The notes beneath the pieces were generated by a model. The model was not told where the DNA came from. It saw only the letters and a list, made by a program, of their open reading frames with translations, and searched no databases. A stretch of 64,000 nucleotides of DNA from Gracilaria gracilis. Its lineage: Eukaryota > Rhodophyta > Florideophyceae > Gracilariales > Gracilariaceae. The first letter of the stretch is position 1. Each line of letters begins with the position of its first letter. Location of the stretch: assembly GCA_030374805.1 (NCBI GenBank), contig JARGSG010000030.1:372001-436000 (forward strand), given 5' to 3'. The position numbers were made by a program, and so were the translations under genes. This document shows, in pieces, positions 20,330 to 31,560 of the stretch.

Positions 20330-21600
20330 CTGTTCGCCAGGTGGTCTGGCGATAAACAGAGTCAGCAAACTAAACCAATTGTCCGGGGATCACGCATTGC
20401 CATAGAAGTAGATCTGGTAAGCGGATTAGTCGGCGCTGTAGCATATGATGATGCTTGCGAATCACCCGTTGAGGTCTGTGGAGTGCTCTCCACACTTGGT
20501 GGCGACCTTAGCGAAGCTGGTGGTACTGTCGAGAACCAATTACCAATAGATATGGTTCGTGACTGAGCCTGCGGCGCAGTCACGCGATAAACTGCCATCC
20601 CTGTTGGTACGCGGATGAGTGAATCACCCTCTGAGGTAGTGCTTTCTTCTAACTCCAATACTGACCGTTTCGGTTTATCCTTTGATGCATGGGACGCCGA
20701 CGTTCTTTCCATGCCAGAGAGTTCCACCAAGTCCCTGGGCATAACAGGCAAGCCCATTATATTCCACCTTATGGTTGTTCGCCAGGTAGTTGCGTACCTG
20801 CTAACGCATCGCTTTGTCGACATTGTCGGCAAAGAGCGACTTCAACCTACTTGAGGTAAGCACATTACCGCATCGGGTGGCTAGATTCCAAAGGCCCAAC
20901 GACAATTCCGTTTCGGTTTGGCTACAGCGCTGGCAATATGAATGCACCTCAGCGTAACCTTCTTGAATAACCTCATCGGTAGCGTAAGTTTCCAGCATGA
21001 AATTAACCACTTCTGAATACTTCCCTACCATCTCTGTTTCCTCTTCATCAACCGCCAGGGTATTTCCACGAAGCCTGCCTTGCAGCAAGTGGTAAGCTCT
21101 ACCTTTAGGAAAAACTGGAAGAACCACATGGCAGCACCTTCGGAAAAACCATTTTGGTCACATGCAATCTTGAACTTCTGCAGAAACTCAATCATCACAA
21201 TGAAACCACCACCTCTGAAGGTAGTTATCACCCATTTGGCAGCTGAGCTTCTTATGGTGCTTGGTGATTTTCTGCCCAACCTCTTGGGTGTAAGCAGAGA
21301 ATCGGTTCCTCTACCGATATGACCTGTAATCAACCGCCTTGGTGAATAGATTGTTCACCGGCTGATGCACCTCTAGGCTTGTATCGGTGTCCGAATCCGA
21401 GTCGGACGACTCGTACTGGTTCTTTTTACCTTTATGGTTTCTCTTTGACGACTTCTTTGCCAACCTGTTCCGTGGTTTCTTGCGTCTACCTTTACGGTCA
21501 CCATCTGACGATGAACCAGTATCGGTATCGGAGCTCGAGGAATCAGGGTCAGCGTCGTAGCTGCGACACTTTCCCTTCTTCCTCCTCATTTCTTTACGCT
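20330..21600 (-). pseudogene. gypsy-A gag with charged N-terminal region and zinc knuckle
   Basis: Reading leftward from 21589: a basic, Ser/Asp-rich stretch (KKGKCRSYDADPDSSSSDTD) and VNNLFTKAVDYRSY, which matches LNDLFANSIDYRTY of gypsy-B. A gag core follows (FLQKFKIACDQNGFSEGAAM, RAYHLLQGRLRG, VVNFMLETYATDEVIQEGY). Near 20365-20330 a partial zinc knuckle (LVC-stop-LCLSPDHLANRY) is interrupted by a stop. Frames are broken at least four times. The element's 5' LTR is not recognised to the right of it. Confidence 0.65.
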
Positions 21601-22054
21601 TGATGTTCTTTCTTCATCGCCCCCCTTCTGGGTCAGACGAATCGTCCTCAGATCCACCAGTCTTGGTGTTCTTTCGAACCTTACCTTCAATGGGTGGCAA
21701 GTATATGTCTCGAGGGCCCATCTTTACATGCCCCTCTTGACCTTGCCTAGGTTTAAAAATCTTGTTGAGTTTGTCACTGAGCATGGAACGATAACCTTGT
21801 CGTTAAGCAAGGAGAGAAAAAACAAGGCCTGGACTTATGGAATTGACAACGCGAAGAAACTGAAATTCTTTACGAAACCGATATCAATGATTGTATTACT
21901 TAGCTTTGTTAGTGAGGACCATATGGTAGTCTAGAACACAGGTAAGTACCTGTAATCGATCAAAGCGTCAGCAAGGTTTTGTGCAATGCTTCCGTGCAAC
22001 GTTGGATATCACTAGATACAGGCAAGTTCTTTTGCCCAGCACGTAAACTCGGTC

Positions 22055-22275
22055 CCCAGTGCCCTCGTGCTAATCGGCTGTCGAAGGCAAACTTGCTCGC
22101 TCGGTGTGTCTTCACGTGCCGCGAACAGACTCCGTCGAACAGACAAGCCTTTCTGAGTGACCTAGTCAGCGCACTATCATGGGTGCAAGAGCGGAAAAGA
22201 CAGCTCCAAAGATACCCATTAGAATACTCACATGGAAGCACACCTGGTGGTCCTGTGCGTCATTTCAAACTTGCT
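22055..22275 (+). repeat. Direct repeat copy 1 flanking the MITE
   Basis: Shares CTCGCTCGGTGTGTCTTCA and a following block of about 180 bases (TTCTGAGTGACC, CTCATGAGGG-like, CATTTCAA) with 22668-22890. A KDZ-type MITE lies between the two copies. No coding is seen. Confidence 0.6.
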
Positions 22276-22292
22276 CCAATCCGTTGTGCGTC

Positions 22293-22653
22293 TGTGTTCT
22301 CGGAAATGGAATTTCACATTCAAAATTGATAGTTTTGGTGACCGATTCTCTGGTGACTTCTTCCAAGTTTTTCCCGATATTTGGGTTGGATATGAGGAAA
22401 TACGTATTTGGTGTGCTAGCTTGACATTCAAAATTTGCAGTCCTGGAAATTCGCCAGTTTTAGAATTTCAAATATGCTAGTTATGAAACTGGGGAATTTC
22501 CAGAATTGCAAATTTTGAATGTCAAGCTAGCACACCAAATACGTATTTCCTCATATCCAACCCAAATATCGGGAAAAAATTGGAAAAAGTCACCAGATAA
22601 TCGGTCACCAAAACTAGCATTTTTGAATGTGAAATTCCATTTCCGAAAACACA
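22293..22653. mobile_element. 361 bp palindromic KDZ-family MITE
   Basis: The left arm (22293 to about 22445) and right arm (about 22505-22653) are near-perfect inverted copies around a short centre. The terminal word TGTGTTCTCGGAAATGG matches the end of the 16 kb KDZ transposon (GGTGTTCTCGGAATG), and internal GCTAG words are shared. If the element is taken as CTGTG...CACAG (22292-22654), GCGT stands immediately on both sides (22288-22291 and 22655-22658), a candidate 4 bp target duplication. It has no coding capacity and is presumably mobilised by the KDZ transposase. Confidence 0.8.
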
Positions 22654-22667
22654 GGCGTGGTCTACGC

Positions 22668-22890
22668 TTGCAATGGCCTCGTGGTAACAGCCACTGGAAG
22701 GCATACTGGCTCGCTCGGTGTGTCTTCATGTACTGCGGACAGACTTCCTTGGGACGGAGGAGGCGTTCTGAGTGACCCTTTCTTCACACTCTCATGAGGG
22801 CAAGGGCGTAAAAGCCAGATCCAAACACCCCCATGAAAATTGTAATAAGAAGGCACACCAACTCGTCCGGTGCTTCATTTCAAGCTTGCG
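22668..22890 (+). repeat. Direct repeat copy 2 flanking the MITE
   Basis: Counterpart of 22055-22275, diverged by substitutions and small indels. The pair is a tandem duplication older than, or split by, the MITE insertion. Confidence 0.6.
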
Positions 22891-23203
22891 CGCAGAGCAC
22901 TCCGGTTACAAAGGGAGATGGGGAACATTTATGAAGGCGGTTGGGCAGAATAAGGGGGCTCGTGAAGATTCCTGTCGTTGGGCACCGACAGATGTATTCG
23001 TACACAACATTTCACACGTGCAAGCATGTGGTCAATGTTTTGAGAAATGAAAGGCTTCGGAGTTATGCTATGTAGATGGGAACATTTTGAAAAACCGTAT
23101 AGAGCTTTATACCTGTGTCTCGCTGCCTCTCGTCGTGGTCGCAAAGGAACCAGTACTAACAATTCTTGCATGAACTAATTGGTTTTCAGTTTAGTTTGGA
23201 TAC

Positions 23204-23440
23204 ATGAGCAAAGGCGGTTTACGTATATCTCGTCGTCTGAGCCATCCAATGGTGTGCTCGATTTGTTTAGAAGATTTGGAAGGCGTCTTCGAAGTTACTG
23301 ATTGCTCGCAGGTTTTTCATGGTTCGTGCTTGAGAACGTAGATGAGTGTACAGGCCGAAAAAACGTCGCGATTTCCCAATCTTTCTAGAAAATGCGAGAG
23401 AAAACATATTGAAACAATTGTGGAGCATCAACTTCTGTAT
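23204..23440 (+). pseudogene. RING-finger gene fragment
   Basis: From ATG 23204 the frame encodes 45 residues with VCSICLEDLEGVFEV and DCSQVFHGSC, matching the first half of a RING-H2 finger (CxxC, then C...H..C). The TAG at 23339 sits where RING-H2 proteins usually have Trp after the CL-x-x motif (TGG to TAG). Past the stop the frame continues with RKCERKH, which may be a remnant of the last Cys pair. RING domains act in ubiquitin ligases. This is the only host-like gene piece in the region and is too short to name. Confidence 0.45.
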
Positions 23441-24170
23441 GCTGAATAGCCAAACGACAAATATCCCAGTTGTAGCAAGTGCTTGGTACAGCAGGAATTT
23501 ATAACATACACCGACTAGGAGAACTACTACAAGAAGATGAACACGGAGGGCAAATCCGAATTGGAGAAGAAGGGAATCGCCAAAACGCTCAAAATAAACA
23601 AGAAATAAAGAGAACTACGAGCTATTCAAAGGACCAAGCGTTGCTCATGAAACCAACCTTGGGACTCAGACGCAGGCGTGGCACCGTAGCTGCTGTTCTT
23701 TGATACGCTCTTCCGGCACAGAGAATCAAAGATAAAGATCGCATTAGATGAGTAGCCGCCGTGATCGTAGCCCACACGCTCGACGAGCTCGGACTCAGCG
23801 TCGTAGCGCAACGGCACCCATCAAGGGCACCGCCAGACAGACATGGAAAACAGTGCCTCGGCGTGTCTTTGAGATAAAAACGGTCTGCCCGAAAGAATCA
23901 TTGCCACCAGTGGCACCGACGCCCATATGCGGTAGATACGCGCAGGCGACTGCTCTTTCAGCTGCATTTGTGCCACAATTGCAACGGCCTGCACTGAGCT
24001 GCGCTGCATCACGCCCAAACCGAAGCTGCACACAAAAAACGACGGTGGTGACGGCGATGGCGCTGGAGATTATGGCGCCGGCGACGACGGTTAGAGCTGC
24101 GAGGCAGCGGCGTTTGTGGCGGCGAGGATGGCGGCGGTTGCGGCGACGACAGTGACAGCGGTTCGGGAGG
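23441..24170. other. Non-coding GC-rich stretch left of LTR
   Basis: Open frames here are Arg/Ala-rich products of GC-rich, GGCG-type sequence and lack recognisable domains. The stretch GGTTCGGGAGG just before the LTR at 24171 is purine-rich and could be a polypurine tract, but no retrotransposon coding precedes it. Confidence 0.4.
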
Positions 24171-24720
24171 TGTAGTATAATGGGCCCTAGCTCGTACGCA
24201 GCGTATCCGATTGGCCGTCCACGTTCAAAGGGGTAATGCACTGTGTGCCGGTGCCACGGCACCGCCACGTGTAAGATTTAGTGATCAAGTGACAGACGGA
24301 CTGGCACAGCGTACAGGCTGGACACGTGTACAAGTTGTGTGGTGCCAGCCGGTAGCATAGTAGGTGGACCGATCGTACAGTGGTCAGTAGGGGACCCAGA
24401 CCCCATATTTAGTTGTAGTTCGGATCTCACTGCCTCCCAATTGCAAACGACAAAAAACATTATACCGAACTTCTTCCTCACCACCTTTCGCTAACGATAG
24501 ACCGCATGTTAATTTTACCAAGGTTTCCTAGACCGTTAGTACCCTTTTTGCGCGCACCTGTATGGGACTGGCGATACGGACCGTCGATTTCCCCTTCTAC
24601 CGCCCGGTGCTTCCGGCCCCCTTCACCCTTCGGGTTCCTTTACAGTCCCACGACTGCACCCTACCGCCGTCTCCGTCTCAAGACCGCTTCCGACTCCCCC
24701 ATTTGCTTACGTTATACCAA
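24171..24720 (+). repeat. gypsy-D-type LTR (solo or orphan)
   Basis: Begins TGTAGTATAA and ends TTATACCA, imperfect inverted ends of LTR type. It matches 57336-57878 (inverted orientation) over its whole 550 bases, for example CGGTGCCACGGCACC, GTGCCACGGCACCGCCACGTG and the CATATTTAGTTGTAGTTC-like blocks. In gypsy-D that copy is the 3' LTR. Here no adjoining pol of the same family is visible, so it is probably a solo LTR. Confidence 0.75.
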
Positions 24721-25482
24721 AGGAGACTACGATGGTCACGCCAGTGACTGCGGTTGGGGTAGCGTCGGACACAGCGGTTACGGCTGCGGTGACGATGGCG
24801 GTTGGGACTTTGAGGTGACAGCTTCGACTCTTGGGAGGTCGATGTTGATTGTGGTGGCCACGGCGGCGACAGGTGCGGCAGCGAGGGTGACAGTGGTTAC
24901 AGATGCAAGGCGGTCGCTGGCTTGGATGCGGCACCGATGAAAATGGCGGATGATGCACTGACGACAACAGAGTTTGCCATGTCGACGTAGATGGCGGTTG
25001 CAGCGCCGCGAGCCGCCTCGCGGCACATCCGCCGCGCTTCAAACCTCGGCCAGTGTACGGCGACACCCCAGCCACCGCGATGCGTAATTTTCAGCCCCCC
25101 GCGCTGCAACACCCTTTCACGAGTTGAGCACCCTCGCCTTCTTGATCTCCGCCTTCATCTCAAGAAGGTAACACAAGCGGTTCACCCCCCGCGTGTCGTG
25201 CCAAATCACATACGTGACGTCCAGCACTTCAGCGCGCTCGCGCAGGTTGCATCCTGCCATCTCAGGGCGCTGCCGCGCCGCAAGTCGCACTCAGCCAGTC
25301 AGTCACTCAGCTCCGCGTGGGTTGCGGGTGTTTCAGCCGCGCATGCCGTTGCGAGCCTACCTTTGCATTCAGCGCGTTCATATAATCCAGCACGACTTTC
25401 TATCTCAGCTTGGCCGACTCGGCGAACGGTTTTTGGCTGTCGCGAAAGCCGCTCAAGATTTGACCAATGCCGCTTGCAACCA
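24721..25482. other. GC-rich stretch between LTR and copia element
   Basis: No recognisable gene. Overlapping open frames on both strands are Ala/Arg-rich and compositionally driven. Confidence 0.4.
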
Positions 25483-25839
25483 CTTTCACGATTTGAATCG
25501 TAAGCAACCAGACTGTAGAAGCGTTTCGATACTCTCGTATTCGGTGAATGCAGTTTCTAACCAATTCTATCAAGTGTCGAGATCACTAGTTGTGTGTACT
25601 CTATGACGTACCCTACGTCTGTTCTATAGGCCTTTTGCTACTAGGATGTCCGATGCCTTCAACAGTTCCGGTGTGAAGGACGTCCTGGTCACTGTACACC
25701 GATGTTTTGTAAGTGATTCCATTCCCAAGATGCATATTTCCACAAAACGCAAATAAATACTAATCATATGAAGGTATTATTTCTTACCATTTCATTGTCT
25801 TCACGTTATCTCTCGAGTTGATTACAGCTCATTCCGACA
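25483..25839 (-). repeat. copia 3' LTR
   Basis: Direct repeat of 30310-30665. It starts with TGTCGGAATGAGCTGTAATC (minus strand) after a purine tract and ends near ATTCAAATCGTGAAAG. Confidence 0.85.
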
Positions 25840-26137
25840 TGCCCTCTCGAGAAGATGATGGCAAAGAGCTTAAGAAAACCATGTGACCATCCATTGTAGA
25901 CTTCTGCAGAATTTTCGTGAACGAATCAGCGTAGTTGTTCTCCAAAGGGGTGTATTTAATCAAAATGTCTGCCTGCTTAACAGATTCCTTCACAAAACTA
26001 TACTGTATTCTAACATGCTTGGCGTTGCGCTTTCCTAGCACTTCCGTAGTCCACTTGATGCTCCCGAAATTATCCTGGTAGATACGAATAGGGCGCTGAC
26101 GTTCTATGCCGATATCACTTACAACTGGCTTATCCAC
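25829..26137 (-). pseudogene. copia RNase H fragment
   Basis: Encodes RQRPIRIYQDNFGSIKW (catalytic Asp of the IYxDNxxA motif) and GKRNAKHVRIQYSFVKESV followed by YTPLENNYADSFTKIL, the conserved copia RNase H end (usually VxxNxADIFTKxL). The part upstream of 26137 is not in one frame. The last codons run into the 3' LTR. Confidence 0.75.
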
Positions 26138-26366
26138 TTCACGTTTCTTACAAATTCTGACAAAGCAAAACTCCGCCTCAAATGTCGAAAGCGCTATAGG
26201 CTGCTGTAGTTCATACCCAAACGACTAGGGCCTGGTCAATGCAGGCGACTAAAGCGGTTCTTGACCTCCTTCCATCTTTTTCTCTTCCCCAATCTGCATC
26301 TGACCATGCTTGCAATGAAAGGTTGCCGTTCTTTGGAATACATAACGCGTATTCCACAGTTTCCTT

Positions 26367-27488
26367 CTAGTACCTAATCGAGTACTTCATGGTTTTCCAG
26401 TGCAATGGAAGTGATGATGAGTGATATTTCCCAAACATTGAGACTGCTGTTGATATATCAAAGCGAGTCCGGGTCGCTAGAAATAGAAGCTTTCTCAAAA
26501 TCTCCCTGTATAAAACACTAAAAATTTCCATAGTTTCATCGAGATTAGCAGGATAAGTGCTTTCGTACAGAGAAACTGGTAAGGGGGTATTGACTGGCTT
26601 GCAATTAACCATGTTTGCCTCATGAAAAACTCGCTCTACCAGGGCCTTTTGAGAGAGTCGGTACTCGTTCGTTTTCCCCAAAACGTGAAAACCAAGAAAA
26701 TTCTTACCCTTGCCGAGATCTGTGAGGTTGTATTCTCTGCTCAGATCGATTTTTGTCTTGGCGGCTGAATTAGAATCTCCCAAAATGATAATATCATCAA
26801 CATATGCCAGAATAATTGCGATTTATTTCCCAATGCGCTTCACAAAAAGAGAATTCAATACAGACACAGATAAAAAGCCTGTGCTCACCAGGTACGATTC
26901 CAGAGTCTTGCATCTTAGTTTTGGTGCTTCTCGTAAGCCGTATAGTGATTTTCGAAGTTTTACCGTGCCAAGATCTGCTTCCGAAATTCCTGGAATCATT
27001 GGCAGACGGACAGCTATATTTAGGTTGTCGGGCAGTGGTGCATACAAAAATGTACCCTTGGTTTCAATCTGTTGCCTATCCAATCAGTAGGATGCCGCTA
27101 TGCAGAGTAGGATTCTGAAGATGTCAAATCCAGCAACCGGAGCGTAGCACTGTTTCGCGTCTAGGTGAGAAAGATGCTGTAGATTTCTTCTTGCAACCAG
27201 TCTAGCCTTAAATCTTTGCGGGTTCTCATCCTCATCGCGTTTGAAACGGAGGACAATGCCAATCGGCAGTGGTTTTGAAGTAACACCTGCTGTTCTTTCG
27301 TAGGTGTTTGCTTCTACGAAAGTGATGAATTCCTCCTCAATGGCCTTCTTCCAGTGCTTCCATTCTTTCGAACGCATGGCATCACATAGCGTTGGTTCAT
27401 CACCTGTGCTGATGGTGCGTGGAAGGCACAATGTAGCTTTGGAGCGTGATCGGAGGTTATAACGATGTTGAGGTTTTGCGTCAATCAC
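26367..27488 (-). pseudogene. copia reverse transcriptase, frameshifted
   Basis: Three minus-strand frames read in order. 27488-27084 holds CDAMRSKEWKHWKKAIEEE and FKARLVARRNLQ, the copia RT start. 27083-26823 holds TKGTFLYAPLPDN and KLRKSLYGLREAP. 26783-26367 holds LTDLGKGKNFLGFHVLG and the start of the RNase H region (DISTAVSMFGKYHSS). The YVDD catalytic loop falls at the break near 26800, where YVDDIIIL can be read across the frames. Not expressible as a single protein. Confidence 0.8.
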
Positions 27489-27599
27489 GGTGCCAATTTG
27501 ATTTGCATCATAGTATTGCGTAACGTCAAAGGCTGAAGGGTGGTCCGGATAATGCGTGTTGGAGCTCCAGTTGTCTGTCTCGGCGATAGATTCTTCTAC

Positions 27600-29144
27600 T
27601 TATATATCCCCTGTGGCGTCTACAAACTCTTCATCTTCATCGATCACGTTTCCATTCTTTAGTGCAGTGTCTGTTTCCTTTTCTCCATCGGATGAATCCA
27701 TAGAAATGAGCAGGCCTTCTTCATTTCCATTTTTCATAGGTTGGGCGTGCTTCTGGAACATACCAATTCCTGCGAACGAGTCTTCGTGAAATTTTACTTG
27801 TTTGGAGTTTCTTACACCCTTTTCAGCTAATATGGTGTAAATTCCCCGACCAACGCGGCCAAGATTACGCCCGTCCTCCATTAGTGCCAACATTTTGCCT
27901 TTGCGTTTCCGGTCCGGTTTTTGAACCTCGACAGTAGCAAAACAACCAAATGGTCTCATGTGTTTGGCATGGGGCGGTCGTTGCTCTTTGAGAGCAATGT
28001 GAGGGGATTTCTTGGTAGCCGTGTGGATTACAATGTTCTTCGAATCCAAAAAATGCTTCAGAGCATAACTCCAATACTTAAGTGAGAGCTTTGATTGCTG
28101 TAGACACGCCCGCATAGCTGATAGAACTAGACCTTGCGTTCTCTTGACTAATCCATTTGATGATGGTTTGTAAGGAGTTGTTGTTTGCACTTCGATTCCA
28201 ATTTTCTTGAACTTCGGGCGAACTGAATTGAATTCACTTCCTCCATCAGTGTGAAGAGAAGTAACTAGATTTGCCGTCTGCGTTTCCATCCAGATCATGA
28301 ATTCATTAACAGACTTTGAAGCTCCTCTTTTGGACTTCAGTAGTTTGGCCAAGACGAATCGTGTCTGTTCGACTATGACAGTGCAAAAATATTTCAAGCC
28401 ATCAGGAGTTAGCAGCTTGATCTTTCCTACAACATCAGCATGAAGTGCTCCGGGCTTCAGTGCCTTCGTGAGACTTCCAGCGTAGGACCGTTTGAATTTT
28501 GATTTCTGACACGGCACACAATTCTTGTCTTCTATTCTGGGTGATGGAAGTGTTCCATTGGCAATCAGGTTTCGAATTGTGTTCTCAGAGCCCTAATGTC
28601 CTAGGCGATTGTGCCATATCTGTGCAGTGGTTTCCAGTGTTTGGTGGTTCCTTTGGATGCCATGATTCTGATGATTGGTGAGGTCTAAGGTTTTCAAAAC
28701 GTCTTCGTCATTGCCCTCTGACTCGGGAGAAATAATGCGCCTTTGTGACTCATCAATTGAGTAGAACTTCAAATCGCCTGCTTCTCTCAGAGACTTTGAT
28801 ACGTCCTCACTTTCCTCTGAATCTTACAAATGGTAATCTTCTTCTGAATCATAGAGGTCACTAGAAGTACTAGTGTCTTGCTCATGGCTCGTCTTGACGT
28901 GTTCTGATATTTTACCCATCATGATTATGTCCGAAACTGATTGGCAGAGGTTGTGCTCTCCGTTTCCAAGATAGTACAGTCCATCTTTGTCTTTCGGTGC
29001 CACAGCAACTGGTCGTAATTGGTCTAATTCGTCTAAGATGATTGCTTTGTGCATTTTGAACAGCACGCAAAACTGTTTCTCGATCAAAGCCGGTACTGAG
29101 AGTAGATTTAGGGCAAGAATTTTAGCGCCTAGGGTATTTCTCAT
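27600..29144 (-). pseudogene. copia GAG-pre-integrase and integrase
   Basis: 28517-27600 is an open frame with LHADVVG (first catalytic Asp), LHTDGGSEFNS (second Asp) and PSSNGLVKRTQGL. In the last motif the catalytic Glu of the usual NGxxER reads Lys. It is followed by HMRPFGCFATV and a C-terminal acidic tail. Upstream (28824-29144) the GAG-pre-integrase region is in other frames with stops. Loss of the DDE glutamate would make the integrase inactive. Confidence 0.8.
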
Positions 29145-29552
29145 CGAGACTTCAGTTCTTTCTCCGTTCGTAAGCCATGAAACTCTAAATATTTCTCTCT
29201 TACTTGCACTATTGAGTCATCTCCGAGTGCTATTGGAACCAGACAGTCTTGAACGTTCTCTAAATTGCCTTCATATGGAGTCATGTGTGAGGTGGTTCTC
29301 GAGTGCAGCAGCATTCTCTCTTGATCCTTAGATTTCATGTTCATTACTCGATGAACAGCAGCACGAATCTTGTGATTTTTCTTCCTGTCATGTGATCTAG
29401 GGCATGGAAAACTTTGCTTGCCTTTAACTGCTGGTAATTTTTCCTGGTTCCTTGTCTTTCCCACTCAATGACTTCCTTTTGTTTTCTGGGTTGTTTGGAT
29501 TTAACCAGCACTTTTCTGTACTGTGGCCATTCTTGTTGCAGATATGGCAGTA
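29141..29552 (-). pseudogene. copia zinc knuckle and aspartic protease
   Basis: At 29550-29506 the minus strand encodes CHICNKNGHSTEKCW, a complete CX2CX4HX4C zinc knuckle. Downstream, LLHSRTTSHMTPYEGNLE stands where copia proteases have LDSGATxHM. The catalytic Asp-Ser-Gly is therefore replaced and the protease is presumably dead. Confidence 0.75.
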
Positions 29553-29639
29553 CGATTTTGCTCTGTGTACGCGTTCAAACCTTTTGTACTTTGATTTGAC
29601 CGATTGCTGTCCTTCGATCAGTCTGGATGCGACTGTGTC

Positions 29640-30206
29640 TCACGTAGCAGCTTCATCCGTTAACGTCTTAAGTGCAGCCATTCTTAAAATTAAATTACTT
29701 TCTTCAATAGATGCGATGAGAATTGCAGTAGCCAGTTCCTTTTGGATCTTTGTGTCAATGGCTTCGAGTTTCTCAAGAACTCCTCTCATCTTGTCGATGT
29801 GTTTGCCCATGTCCGGCTTTGTGCTATTGAAGCATAACGCTATCAGTTCTGTCATCTTTTCTATTCTAGATGCAGCTGTTTTTGAGTCATAACGTTCGCC
29901 TAATTTCTGTAGCATCAGGCATGGGTTGTGGACATAACCATGCATAACACGTAGTGATTCATTGGAAAGCGCAGTCACTATGATACCTGAGGCTTTCTTC
30001 TGAGCTGCTCTAAATTGAGTGTGTTTCTCTTGTTCTTCGGAAGTACATATTTCTTGCTCCAAAGTGTCACCAATCTCTTTAGCGTTGCACGCGGCTTCCA
30101 CTCTAATTATCCAAATTGCAAAGTCCTGCCCTTCTTTGAGCGGGTCAATGCGCGTCTTCTCTGACTCCGACATGGAGATTGCCAGGATGTGCCAAAAAAA
30201 CGTCAA
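29640..30206 (-). pseudogene. copia gag
   Basis: A 188-codon frame contains GQDFAIWIIRVEAACNAK, SNESLRVMHGYVH and KLGERYDSKTAASRIEKM, with helices typical of the copia gag (UBN2-like) family. The frame ends at 29640, before the zinc knuckle, so gag is separated from pol by stops and frame changes. Confidence 0.75.
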
Positions 30207-30309
30207 CGGCCCAATACAGGATTAAACTTAGAGAGCGGTGAAGCCCCAGAATGAATAGAAGCGTAGTTGATTACTTTCGTAGCACAAGCGGTAGCTACGA
30301 GCCCACGGC

Positions 30310-30665
30310 CTTTCACGATTTGAATCGTAAGCGACCAGACTAGAGAAACGTTTCGATACTCTCGTAGTCTGTCGATGCATTTTATAAGCAATTCTATCAA
30401 GTGTCGGGATCACTAGTTGTGTGTACTCCATGAAGCAACCTACGTCTGTTCTATAGGCCTTTTGTTACTCGGATGTCCGAAGCCTGCAACAGTTCCGGTT
30501 TGAAGAACGTCCTGGTAAGTGTACACCGATGTTATGTAAGTGATTTCATTCCCAAGATGCATATTTCCATAAAACGCAACAAATACTAATCATATGAAGT
30601 TATTTTTTCTTACCACTCCATTGTCTTCACGTTATCTTCCGAGTTGATTACAGTTCATTCCGAAA
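30310..30665 (-). repeat. copia 5' LTR
   Basis: Direct repeat of 25483-25839. Its first bases on the minus strand have changed from TG to TT. It is bordered to the right by a CA/CG simple repeat (30668-30690). Confidence 0.85.
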
Positions 30666-31560
30666 ATCACACACACACACGCGCGCCGCGTCAGCGCTCA
30701 TGCTGCTGCTTGCACATCCACAATACGCAACGCGCGCTCGATGTACTCACATTTTTACGAGCAGAATGCCAGCGCCAGGAACCAATTTGATTGCTTGCTG
30801 CGCGCTGCCTGCGAGTAGCCAAGCGCAACGTGCGCACTGTGCTACGTCAGGTTGCAGTGGGGGCGATGATGTCTGGCGCGGCGGTCACTGGGACAGCGTT
30901 TGGTGCTACTAGACGACTGAGTAGAAGTCTTGAACGGCGACGGGAACTGCGGTTGCGTTGGAGATAATGAATGGCATTACGGCTGCAATGGGCCACTGCG
31001 CATCGATGTACTTTGTAGTGGCGTGCATCGCACAAGTTGCGTACGAGTGGCTCTGTGTGCACGCACACGCACGCGTCGGGTCCGTCGTTGCCATCCTCGT
31101 TTTCGTCGCGGGCTTGTGAGGCAAGGTTACCAAAAAGTATCCTAATTTTTTTGCTAGGCTCCTAACCTTTGCAAAGCCTTACAGAATCACGCGCTGGAAA
31201 CTGTTCCCGGTTGCTTGTGGGCTATTTGATGGGAAATATGCAGAAACTACTAGAGATTTTATGCTAGAGCAGTTCTCGTAGAGAATTTCGTAACCACGGG
31301 TTACTCGCAGCATACGAGATTTTGTCACGAAATCTCTCGACTTGTACTTTACGCACATGAAAATGGGGTATCAAGGCTTCACATAGCTGTCGGGTGGCAG
31401 AGCAATGGTTTCGCAAGAAGAATACTCTCTTGGACGAGCACGAGCCCGTCTTCAAAGACGGTGCACGTGGGTTTTATTCGCTGTTCACCTTGAAACAGAT
31501 CCAATTCTATTACTAACAGTCTGGAAAGAAGTTAAAAAGGCTGAGGAAGATGTTTTTTAG
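30666..31560. other. Spacer with CA/CG simple repeat
   Basis: A short CACACACACACGCGCGCC tract at 30669-30688 is followed by sequence without a supported gene. The end nearest 31560 may include the 5' part of the Harbinger element. Confidence 0.4.

Larger units (their letters stand above)
25483..30665 (-). mobile_element. Ty1/copia retrotransposon with both LTRs, decayed
   Basis: Two direct repeats of about 356 bases (25483-25839 and 30310-30665) bound minus-strand copia coding in the usual order: gag, zinc knuckle, protease, integrase, reverse transcriptase, RNase H. The 3' LTR starts TGTCGGAAT on the minus strand, preceded by the purine-rich CTCGAGAGGGCA tract, which is typical of copia. 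LTR divergence is visible (several substitutions and one-base indels), so insertion is not recent. Reading frames are broken in several places. Confidence 0.9.

Noticed and set aside
23795..24268. 157-codon minus-strand open frame
   Set aside because: Overlaps the LTR start and is driven by GC-rich repeats; no recognisable domain.
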